Shown one piece after another: positions 14,711 through 21,821 of a DNA stretch of 30,841 bases (positions within the stretch are counted from its first letter, which is position 1; the number at the start of each line of letters is the position of its first letter). Origin of the DNA: JAVBKE01 sp031554215 (GTDB lineage Bacteria > Bacillota > Bacilli > JARBTR01); contig JAVBKF010000016.1 of the NCBI GenBank assembly GCA_031554215.1, positions 1 to 30,841 of the forward strand. Reading direction: 5' to 3'. Under the pieces are notes generated by a model that was not told where the DNA came from, made no database searches, and saw only the letters and a program-made list of their open reading frames with translations. Position numbers and translations under genes: made by a program.

Positions 14711-15889
14711 TTGAAGGGTTTTGAGTATTTAGCTGAAGAACTTGCAGAGATGAAACAAAAAGGAACATTTAGACATCTGCTTCCGATTGAGTCGGCAGCA
14801 GGGGCAGTTGTGACGATTGCTGGCAAAGATGTGATCCAATTATCCTCGAATAACTATTTAGGACTGACAACTCATCCCCGTATGAAACAGGCTGCCATTA
14901 AAGCAACAGAGGATTTTGGTGTAGGCACTGGCTCTGTCCGGACAATTGCTGGTACATTTTCAATGCATATGGCGCTCGAGGAAAAGCTAGCGAAGTTTAA
15001 GCACACCGAGGCGTCGCTCGTATTTCAGTCTGGATTCACTTGCAACCAGGGTGTGTTGTCCGCAATTTTAACAGCAGAAGATGTCGTGATTTCTGATGAG
15101 TTAAACCATGCATCAATTATTGATGGGATTCGTTTAACGAAAGCTGGACGAAAGGTCTATAAGCATGTCGACATGGCTAGTTTAGAAGATGCCTTGAAAG
15201 CGTCTGCTGGATATCGTAAGCGGTTGATTGTCACAGATGGTGTCTTCTCGATGGATGGCAATATCGCTCCCCTTCCGAGGATTGTTGAACTCGCCGAGAC
15301 CTATGATGCGATTGTCATGGTTGATGATGCTCATTCGTCAGGCGTTCTTGGCAAGAATGGCCGTGGGTCAGTGAATCATTTTGGTTTAGATGGCCGCGTC
15401 CATATTCAGGTAGGGACATTATCAAAAGCAGTTGGTGTTTTGGGGGGCTATATTGCTTCAAGCCAAACGGTGATTGATTATTTGATTCATAAAGGCAGAC
15501 CGTTTCTGTTTAGCACATCACATTCACCAGCTGTTGTGGCAGCCAACAGTGCAGCCATTGACGTTTTACTCGAAGAACCAGAATTAATCGAAAAGCTATG
15601 GGATAATGCACGGTTTTTCAAGAAAGGTCTCAATGAACTAGGCTTTGCAACTGGTCCAAGCGAAACGCCAATAACACCTGTGATGATTGGTGATGATGCA
15701 TTAACACATAAGTTCTCTGATAAATTGCTTGAGTATGGTGTTTTTGCGCAAGGAATTACCTTCCCAACCGTTGCAAAGGGGAAAGCTAGAGTGAGAACGA
15801 TTGTCTCAGCGGCTCATTCAAAAGAACAGCTAGAAACGGCATTGCAAGCTTTCGCCAAAGCAGGCCGTGAACTGAAGGTCATACAATAA
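14711..15889 (+). CDS. kbl: Glycine C-acetyltransferase (2-amino-3-ketobutyrate CoA ligase)
   Basis: PLP enzyme that cleaves 2-amino-3-ketobutyrate with CoA to glycine and acetyl-CoA, completing threonine breakdown. I use TTG 14711 (392 aa): the AAAGGAG site ends about 14702, which excludes the in-frame GTG 14702 that overlaps it. Family motifs are LSSNNYLGL, GTGSVRTIAGT, FQSGFTCNQGVL, ISDELNHASIIDGI and VDDAHSSGVLG. The Schiff-base lysine is in TLSKAVGVLGGY. Extended similarity to Bacillus Kbl is obvious. It lies 14 nt after the GNAT gene in the same operon and ends before a bidirectional terminator shared with selD. Confidence 0.97.
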   Translation: MKGFEYLAEELAEMKQKGTFRHLLPIESAAGAVVTIAGKDVIQLSSNNYLGLTTHPRMKQAAIKATEDFGVGTGSVRTIAGTFSMHMALEEKLAKFKHTEASLVFQSGFTCNQGVLSAILTAEDVVISDELNHASIIDGIRLTKAGRKVYKHVDMASLEDALKASAGYRKRLIVTDGVFSMDGNIAPLPRIVELAETYDAIVMVDDAHSSGVLGKNGRGSVNHFGLDGRVHIQVGTLSKAVGVLGGYIASSQTVIDYLIHKGRPFLFSTSHSPAVVAANSAAIDVLLEEPELIEKLWDNARFFKKGLNELGFATGPSETPITPVMIGDDALTHKFSDKLLEYGVFAQGITFPTVAKGKARVRTIVSAAHSKEQLETALQAFAKAGRELKVIQ

Positions 15890-15907
15890 AACTGAGCGCA
15901 CGAAAAG

Positions 15908-15949
15908 AAACAGCACTTTTTCCGTCACATGATGGAAAGTGCTGTTTTT
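15908..15949. terminator. Bidirectional terminator between kbl and selD
   Basis: A 12-bp stem AAACAGCACTTT / AAAGTGCTGTTT (15908-15919 with 15936-15947) is followed by T on the plus strand. It is preceded by A-rich sequence that gives a U-tract on the minus strand. It sits between the convergent genes. Confidence 0.88.
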
Positions 15950-15997
15950 CAGTGTTTGCTAAAGGCAATATTGATACATAAGTAGTTCGTAGCGCAT

Positions 15998-17026
15998 TTA
16001 CTGTACATAGATTGACTTGCTCTGTTTGGATACGACGCGGCCTATCACAACTGCATCTGCGTATTGCTCGATGTATTGCACAGCCTCATTTGGTTTCATT
16101 GCAAGAAGGAGCCCCCCAGATGTAACGGCATCACATAGAATCAGCCGCTCGGTTTCGCCGATGGTATCCTTGAAACTTAGGTGACCTTCTAGCCACTCGA
16201 AATTGGCTTTTGTACCGCCTGGAATCACGCCTTGTTGTGCGAGCTCGGTTGTTTGCGGAAGTAGCGGGACATCTTGGCAGGTAATTTCAAAGCTGACATG
16301 ACTGCCACTAGCCATTTCATGGGCATGTCCAAGTAGTCCAAAACCTGTAATATCAGTGACTGCCGAAGGATGAAACTGAGCGGCAACTTCAGCCGCCTGT
16401 TTATTCAGTGTCGCCATTGTCTTTTCGACCAATTGCTCGGTTTGACTAGAAACGAGTGACCGCTTAATCGCAGTTGATAGAATTCCGACACCAATTGGTT
16501 TTGTCAAAATAAGCAGATCACCGATCTCAGCGCCGATATTTTTCCATATCCTCTTTGGGTGAACAGTTCCAGTAACAGAGAGACCGAATTTAGGTTCTTG
16601 ATCATCAATTGAGTGACCACCCACCGTAATGGCACCGGCTTCTAGCACCTTGTCACCAGCACCTTTCAATATTTCTGCTAGCACTGTGTGACCTAGTTTC
16701 TTGATTGGAAAGCCGACAATGTTCATTGCGGTAACTGGTTTGCCGCCCATGGCGTATACATCACTGAGCGCATTTGCAGCTGCGATCTGTCCAAACATGT
16801 AAGGATCGTCAACAATAGGGGTAAAGAAGTCGAGTGTTTGAATCATTGCAATGTCGTCAGTTAATTGGTATACACCGGCATCATCAGATGATTCATTTCC
16901 TACCAAAAGCCGACTATCTGTTTTGCTAGATGGTAAATAACGCAAAACTTGCGCTAGGTCTTCTGGACCAATTTTACAGCCTCAACCAGCTTTTGTTGAA
17001 AAAGCCGTTAATTTGATTTTATCCAT
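15998..17026 (-). CDS. selD: Selenophosphate synthetase, itself a selenoprotein (in-frame UGA = Sec15)
   Basis: Makes selenophosphate, the selenium donor, from selenide and ATP. The natural start is ATG at 17026-17024, with GAGGTG upstream on the minus strand. Codon 15 (16984-16982) is TGA, and translation continues in frame as G-C-K-I-G-P-E-D-L and on to TAA at 16000-15998, giving 342 aa. In SelD the catalytic residue is Cys or Sec in G-[CU]-G-C-K, followed by an essential Lys (Lys18 here). The TGA falls exactly on that site, so it is read as selenocysteine. Downstream motifs are DDAGVY, TLDFFTPIVDD, AANALSDVYAMGG and GGHSIDD, all of the AIRS/PurM fold. Without Sec decoding the first usable Met would be at 16945 and the active site would be lost. 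It is divergent from selA. Confidence 0.95.
16941..16984 (-). promoter_or_regulatory. Sec UGA codon and candidate bacterial SECIS element in selD
   Basis: The UGA occupies 16984-16982. Starting 4 nt after it, a 10-bp helix (UGUAAAAUUG with CAAGUUUUGCG, one bulged G, two G-U pairs) encloses an inner hairpin GUC/GAC with loop CAGAA. An alternative places GGUC/GACC as the upper stem. The GGUC string near the apex recalls the SelB-contacting loop of E. coli fdhF, and the UGA-to-loop distance (about 13-16 nt) is near the lower limit of bacterial SECIS models. The pairing was done by eye. Confidence 0.5.
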
Positions 17027-17067
17027 TTTCTAGCACCTCGCCTATTTTTTTTAATAAATCTATTCTT

Positions 17068-17073
17068 ATTATA
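17068..17073 (-). promoter_or_regulatory. Candidate -10 box for selD
   Basis: TATAAT on the minus strand lies about 42 bp before the selD start. No good -35 is visible 16-18 bp upstream. The 183-bp selD-selA intergenic region must hold both divergent promoters; on the plus strand TACAAT (17160-17165) is a possible selA -10. Confidence 0.4.
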
Positions 17074-17209
17074 ATCGATTTGCGGTAGAATTGTTTTATA
17101 TATCGAAAATTTCATCGTGAGAAAGATCATCCTGCTTACCTAAAATGGCTCAGAATATGTACAATGGCTAGTTTTCAATTGTAAATAAACTTAATAGGGG
17201 ATACACATA

Positions 17210-18637
17210 ATGAAACAGGCAACGCTAAAGCGAATACCAGCTGTTCATCACTTGCAAAGCCACGCATGTGCAGTGGCGTTAATTGAGAAATATCAAATTG
17301 ATTTAGCAGTCTTGACAACACAGGTCAAGCATCAGCTTGATTTGGTGCGTGCGCTGATTTTGCAAGATAAATGGACAGGAATTGATCCTAGCTCAAAACA
17401 ATTTGTTCATGCGCTTTTCTCGAATGTCGATCGTCATTTGAAACAGCATTTAACGCCTGAACTGAGACCAGTCGTTAATGCGACCGGTACAGTGTTACAT
17501 ACCAATTTAGGGCGGTCACGGCTTAGTGAGAAAGCGATTGAGCAAGTTGTTGCCGTTGCTAGGAACTATGCCAATATTGAGTATGACCTAGAGCAAGGGG
17601 TGCGCGGGTCTAGGCAAGAATTAGTTTGTAAGCTCGTAAAGGAAGTGACCGGCGCTGAAGCAGCAATTGTTGTCAATAATAATGCGGCAGCTGTCTTTAT
17701 GATTCTCTCAGTCTTTGCCCGGCAAAAGGAAGTGATTATTTCCAGAGGGCAACTTGTGGAAATTGGGGGATCATTCCGGATATCAACGATTATGGAAGAG
17801 ACCGGTGCTACTTTGCGGGAGGTAGGCACGACAAATATGACACATCCACTTGACTATGTGGAAGCAGTTACGCTAAACACAGCGATGATGATGAAAGTAC
17901 ATAGTTCTAATTTTAAAGTAGTTGGTTTTACAGAAATGGTAGAGAGTCAACTACTTGCCAAAATGGCATCCGATAATCAAATTATTAGCTATGAGGATTT
18001 AGGCAGTGGAGCCTTGTTTGATTTTGAACGTTACGGAATTGGTGATGAGCCGCTTGTTAGTAAGGTAATTGCAAGTGGCGTTGACCTAGTGTCTTTTAGT
18101 GGTGACAAGCTACTCGGCGGACCTCAGGCAGGAATTATTGCTGGAAAGAAGGAACTGATTGACCAGCTGGAAAAGCACCAATTAGCTAGAGTTCTGCGCG
18201 TGGATAAAATGACACTCGCAGCACTTGAGTCTACATTACGTGCGTATAAACAGGGTGAAGGTGGGGCGCTGACTATCCCCACAGTACGAGAAATCATGTT
18301 GGATATAGAACAAGTGGGCAAGAAAGCAGACCACTTGATTCAGTTATTAATTGACGGGGACGTCAGACTTGAATATGCGATTAAGCAAGATCAGTCAACA
18401 ATTGGGGGCGGAACACTGCCAGAAGAAACCATCGACAGTGTGGTTGTTGGTGTGAAGGTAAAGGGGCTTTCGGCAGCAAAGCTTCATAAATTGATGAGAA
18501 CAGGTACGCCTGCGGTTGTTGGGAAAGTGCAAGAAAACGCATACTGGCTTGATATGAGGATGGTACTGGATCATGAAATACCAATGATTGTTGCAGCGCT
18601 ACATCACGTTGTACAGCTAGCAAATGTTATCAAATGA
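17210..18637 (+). CDS. selA: L-seryl-tRNA(Sec) selenium transferase
   Basis: PLP enzyme that converts Ser-tRNA(Sec) to Sec-tRNA(Sec) using selenophosphate from SelD. The 475-aa length is standard. The N-terminal tRNA-binding domain is followed by the family blocks NATGTVLHTNLGRS, GSRQELVCKL, VNNNAAAVFMIL and SRGQLVEIGGSFRI. The PLP lysine is Lys300 in SFSGDKLLGGPQAG. The start is ATG 17210 after AGGGGAT. The gene is divergent from selD. The usual downstream partner selB is missing here; a structured non-coding segment and lysA follow instead. Together with the Sec codon in selD it shows that the organism very probably has a working selenocysteine system. Confidence 0.97.
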   Translation: MKQATLKRIPAVHHLQSHACAVALIEKYQIDLAVLTTQVKHQLDLVRALILQDKWTGIDPSSKQFVHALFSNVDRHLKQHLTPELRPVVNATGTVLHTNLGRSRLSEKAIEQVVAVARNYANIEYDLEQGVRGSRQELVCKLVKEVTGAEAAIVVNNNAAAVFMILSVFARQKEVIISRGQLVEIGGSFRISTIMEETGATLREVGTTNMTHPLDYVEAVTLNTAMMMKVHSSNFKVVGFTEMVESQLLAKMASDNQIISYEDLGSGALFDFERYGIGDEPLVSKVIASGVDLVSFSGDKLLGGPQAGIIAGKKELIDQLEKHQLARVLRVDKMTLAALESTLRAYKQGEGGALTIPTVREIMLDIEQVGKKADHLIQLLIDGDVRLEYAIKQDQSTIGGGTLPEETIDSVVVGVKVKGLSAAKLHKLMRTGTPAVVGKVQENAYWLDMRMVLDHEIPMIVAALHHVVQLANVIK

Positions 18638-18638
18638 G

Positions 18639-18736
18639 GTCCGCTGTGAAACAAAAAGTGAGCATCAGAAGCCTAGTACTGCTATGATAATGTAGTACTC
18701 ATAAGGTAGTTTTCAGCATGAAAATACAAAGCGGAT
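18639..18736 (+). ncRNA. Structured RNA candidate between selA and lysA
   Basis: Starting 2 nt after the selA stop, GUCCGCU (18639-18645) can pair with AGCGGAU (18730-18736), closing a 98-nt domain. Inside, AGUACUGC (18675-18682) pairs with GUAGUACU (18692-18699) under a 9-nt loop, and GCCU/AGGU (18671-18674 with 18704-18707) extends that arm. There is no U-run, so it is not a simple terminator. I could not match it to the lysine riboswitch or to tRNA-Sec. Confidence 0.35.
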
Positions 18737-18819
18737 AGAAAGTTGACAGTGCCTGACAAATCGTTAATGGTCGTCACCAATTAAACATTTCTAGGGCACC
18801 TCGGAAGGCGGACAAATAA

Positions 18820-20112
18820 ATGAATGAAACGACGGTTGTAAGTCAACATTTGAAAATTGCAGGTGCAGACTCAGTAGTACTGGCTAAAACATATGGTACC
18901 CCGCTTTATGTGTATGATGTTTCTCTGATTAGAGAAAGAGCAAAGTCATTCGTAGAAGCCTTTCATCGTGCAGGGGTAAAGTCTCAGGTTGCTTATGCGA
19001 GTAAGGCGTTTTCATGTGTGGCCATGCTCGAGCTCGCAGCTGAGGAAGGGATGTCTCTCGATGTTGTTTCGGGCGGTGAGTTATATACTGCGCTGAAAGC
19101 CAATTTTCCAACTGAGCGCATTCATTTTCATGGCAACAATAAAAGTGAAGCGGAACTCCGGATGGCACTTGAGGCAGAGATTGGCTGTATTGTTGTTGAT
19201 AATTTCTATGAAATTACATTACTGGCGAACTTATGTGAAGAAATGAACCGGACAGTGGCGATTTTACTGCGTGTTTCCCCTGGGGTCGAAGCACATACGC
19301 ATGATTATATTATCACAGGACAAACAGATTCTAAGTTTGGTTTCGACTTGATGAACGGGCAGGCTGAGGCAGCTTTGAAACAAGTTCTTGCGAGTGATTG
19401 CTTTGAAGTGCTTGGCGTCCATTGTCATATCGGCTCACAGATATTTGAGACGACGGGTTTCGTACTGGCAGCGGAAAAGATTTTCAAACAACTGATTTGT
19501 TGGGAGAAATCGCTGGGCTACTTCCCAACTGTACTGAACCTTGGTGGTGGTTTCGGGATTCGTTACACCCAAGAGGACGAACCAATTGCTGTCTCTGTTT
19601 ATGTCAAAGAAATTGTTGCGGCAATCGGGAGACTAGCAGTCGAAGCGGATGTCAATATTCCAGAAATTTGGGTTGAACCTGGCCGGGTGATTGTCGGTGA
19701 TGCTGGATTGACTTTGTACCAAATTGGTTCAGTGAAAGAAATCCCGAACAAACGGAAATACTTAGCAGTTGATGGCGGTATGGGTGATAATATTCGGCCT
19801 GCACTGTACGAAGCGAAATATGAGGCGCTCATTGCGAATCGGCCGAACGCCGAGAAAAATGATCAGTATACAATTGCCGGTAAGTGCTGTGAAAGCGGTG
19901 ACATGCTGATCTGGGATTTACCGTTGCCAACAGTTCAGAATGATGAACTACTAGCCGTTTTCTGTACGGGTGCTTATGGTTACTCGATGGCGAGCAATTA
20001 TAACCGAATCCCGCGGCCAGCTGTTGTATTTGTTGAAAATGGTGAGCACAGACTAGTTGTTAAACGAGAATCCTTTGAAGATTTAGTTCGTAATGATCTT
20101 TCACTGAACTAG
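18820..20112 (+). CDS. lysA: Diaminopimelate decarboxylase
   Basis: PLP-dependent decarboxylase that converts meso-diaminopimelate to L-lysine, the last step of lysine synthesis. It has 430 aa, near the usual Gram-positive length. The Schiff-base lysine is Lys62 in YASKAFSC. Further motifs are HIGSQI, LGGGFGI (phosphate-binding glycines), EPGR, and CESGDML, whose Cys comes from the neighbouring subunit in the active site. The start is ATG 18820 with GGAAGGCGG. It stands immediately upstream of uppS, where frr is more commonly found in Bacillales, but appears to be a separate transcript. A TTGACA lies at 18743-18748, but no good -10 follows it. Confidence 0.97.
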   Translation: MNETTVVSQHLKIAGADSVVLAKTYGTPLYVYDVSLIRERAKSFVEAFHRAGVKSQVAYASKAFSCVAMLELAAEEGMSLDVVSGGELYTALKANFPTERIHFHGNNKSEAELRMALEAEIGCIVVDNFYEITLLANLCEEMNRTVAILLRVSPGVEAHTHDYIITGQTDSKFGFDLMNGQAEAALKQVLASDCFEVLGVHCHIGSQIFETTGFVLAAEKIFKQLICWEKSLGYFPTVLNLGGGFGIRYTQEDEPIAVSVYVKEIVAAIGRLAVEADVNIPEIWVEPGRVIVGDAGLTLYQIGSVKEIPNKRKYLAVDGGMGDNIRPALYEAKYEALIANRPNAEKNDQYTIAGKCCESGDMLIWDLPLPTVQNDELLAVFCTGAYGYSMASNYNRIPRPAVVFVENGEHRLVVKRESFEDLVRNDLSLN

Positions 20113-20130
20113 TTGTCGCTAGAATGCGTC

Positions 20131-20169
20131 CCTTGTGACCACATGCTAGACAAGGTTCTCTCATGTGGT
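20131..20169 (+). ncRNA. Interleaved inverted repeats (possible pseudoknot) after lysA
   Basis: Two perfect pairings are interleaved: CCTTGT (20131-20136) with ACAAGG (20150-20155), and ACCACATG (20138-20145) with CATGTGGT (20162-20169). They can form an H-type pseudoknot or two mutually exclusive hairpins. No U-run follows. The element lies between the lysA stop and the uppS promoter. Confidence 0.4.
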
Positions 20170-20176
20170 TATCAAA

Positions 20177-20203
20177 ATGACAATAGTTGTATTATGCTAT
20201 AAT
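20177..20203 (+). promoter_or_regulatory. Extended -10 promoter for the uppS operon
   Basis: A TG at 20195-20196 precedes a consensus TATAAT (20198-20203), an extended -10. ATGACA (20177-20182) is the nearest -35-like hexamer, with a short 15-bp spacer that an extended -10 can tolerate. uppS starts 28 bp after the -10. Confidence 0.7.
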
Positions 20204-20231
20204 GAACTAGTCGTAGGCTTGGAGGATAAAA

Positions 20232-21023
20232 ATGCTTTGGAATTGGGCTAGGAAAAAATTTAAAAAAAGTGACTTTGAAGGTCGTCGTCTCGCAGCTGTA
20301 GATGCTGGCATTCCTTATCATGTTGCAGTCATTATGGACGGAAATGGTCGTTGGGCTAACAAGCGCCTGATGCCACGAATTGCTGGACATAAAGAAGGCA
20401 TGGAGAACGTCAGACACATGACGCGGTTTGCCAATGATTTAGGTGTTGGTGTGCTCACTTTGTATGCATTCTCCACTGAAAACTGGAAGAGAAGCAAAGA
20501 AGAAGTGAGCTATTTGATGAAGCTTCCTGAAGAGTTTTTAGATAAATTTCTACCAGAATTAATTGAACAACAAGTGAAAGTAACTACAATCGGTGAGCTC
20601 GCGCAGGTACCAGCTTCTACTTTAGAAACAATTGAGCGAGCGGTAGCAGAGACGAAAAATAATACTGGGCTCAATTTGAATTTTGCATTTAATTATGGCA
20701 GTCGGGCTGAGATACTACTTGGCGTTAATCAGTTGATTGCTGATGTGAGAGCTGGCAAGCTGACTGACGAGGTTGATGAGGCGATTTTTTCCTCTTCTTT
20801 AATGACGAAAGACATGCCAGACCCAGATCTATTGATTAGAACGAGTGGGGAACTCAGGCTGAGTAACTTTTTACTTTGGCAACTGGCGTACACAGAGTTT
20901 TATTTCTCAGATAAATACTGGCCAGATTTTCTCGAAGATGACTTTCTACTGGCGGTCGAGGCATTTCAACTGAGGTCGAGACGTTTTGGTGGTAGAAACA
21001 ACGAAAGTGGGAATGGAAAATGA
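20232..21023 (+). CDS. uppS: Undecaprenyl diphosphate synthase
   Basis: Cis-prenyltransferase that adds eight isoprene units to farnesyl diphosphate to make the C55 carrier for peptidoglycan and other wall polymers. It has 263 aa. The catalytic Asp36 lies in VIMDGNGRWA; GHKEGMENV, LYAFSTENW and FNYGSRAEI follow. The C-terminal signature is PDPDLLIRTSGELRLSNFLLWQLAYTE followed by WPDF. The start ATG has GGAGG. It is the first gene of the lipid and replication cluster here, coupled to cdsA by an ATGA overlap. Confidence 0.98.
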   Translation: MLWNWARKKFKKSDFEGRRLAAVDAGIPYHVAVIMDGNGRWANKRLMPRIAGHKEGMENVRHMTRFANDLGVGVLTLYAFSTENWKRSKEEVSYLMKLPEEFLDKFLPELIEQQVKVTTIGELAQVPASTLETIERAVAETKNNTGLNLNFAFNYGSRAEILLGVNQLIADVRAGKLTDEVDEAIFSSSLMTKDMPDPDLLIRTSGELRLSNFLLWQLAYTEFYFSDKYWPDFLEDDFLLAVEAFQLRSRRFGGRNNESGNGK

Positions 21024-21817
21024 AACAACGTTTGATTACTGCAGTAATTGCAGCGGCAATCTTTTTGCCGGTTCTCTACATAGGGGGACCATTATTTCTA
21101 ATGGTCACGTACTTACTTGCAACAGTAGGATTGTACGAGCTCTTCCGCATGCGGAAAATTGACCTTTTTTCGGTCCCGAGCATCGTATCTTTTTTGACGA
21201 TGTGGTCGATTCTTATGCCATACCGGTACATCATCACATATGAATGGATGAGCTATTTGACTAAGCTAGAAGTAGTCTACGCCGGTCTTGCCATCCTCCT
21301 TGCTGTGACTGTCATTTCAAAGAATAAGTTTTCATTTGAAGATGCGGGTTTTGCAATGATGTCTTTATTGTATGTGGGTATGTCATTTTACTATATGTAT
21401 GTTATTAGGGACATGGGGCTAGAATACTTTTTACTCGTATTATTAATGATCTGGGCATCTGATATCGGTGCGTACCAATTTGGCCGGAAACTTGGTACGC
21501 ATAAGTTGTGGCCAACGATTAGTCCTAATAAAACAATTGAAGGTTTTGTTGGGGGCGTTTTTTCTGCAGTGATTGTTGGACTCGCATTCTATTTTTTCAG
21601 TCGTATTGACTATAGTTTGTTCAGATTTATTGGACTAGCATTACTGATTGCAACGATTGGTACTTTCGGTGATTTGGTTCAATCGGCTTACAAACGCCAT
21701 TATGGTGTGAAGGACTCCGGTAGGTTGTTGCCTGGTCATGGCGGTATACTAGATCGTTTCGATAGTTTAATGTATGTGTCACCATTTCTCGTTATTTTTG
21801 GATTGATTGGAGCTTAA
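21020..21817 (+). CDS. cdsA: Phosphatidate cytidylyltransferase
   Basis: Integral membrane enzyme that makes CDP-diacylglycerol from phosphatidate and CTP, the branch point of phospholipid synthesis. The 265-aa product has about eight hydrophobic spans. The active-site region shows ASDIGAYQFGRKLG, SPNKTIEGFVGG and the signature KDSGRLLPGHGGILDRFDS, with the metal-binding acidic residues. The ATG overlaps the uppS stop by 4 nt (ATGA). It shares its phosphatidate substrate with the product of the plsC-like gene at 3866. Confidence 0.98.
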   Translation: MKQRLITAVIAAAIFLPVLYIGGPLFLMVTYLLATVGLYELFRMRKIDLFSVPSIVSFLTMWSILMPYRYIITYEWMSYLTKLEVVYAGLAILLAVTVISKNKFSFEDAGFAMMSLLYVGMSFYYMYVIRDMGLEYFLLVLLMIWASDIGAYQFGRKLGTHKLWPTISPNKTIEGFVGGVFSAVIVGLAFYFFSRIDYSLFRFIGLALLIATIGTFGDLVQSAYKRHYGVKDSGRLLPGHGGILDRFDSLMYVSPFLVIFGLIGA

Positions 21818-21821
21818 AACA

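Noticed and set aside
15998..16945. selD as a truncated pseudogene starting at the internal Met
   Set aside because: The upstream frame is perfectly family-like across the UGA with a proper start and ribosome-binding site; Sec decoding explains it without any lesion.
18639..18736. tRNA-Sec (selC) next to selA
   Set aside because: The length is about right and it has a long arm, but there is no TΨC-type GTTCGAATC loop, no 3' CCA-type end and no convincing UCA anticodon arm.
18638..18819. Lysine riboswitch before lysA
   Set aside because: The position is suitable, but I could not find the conserved L-box core sequences and there is no terminator hairpin with a U-run before the start codon.
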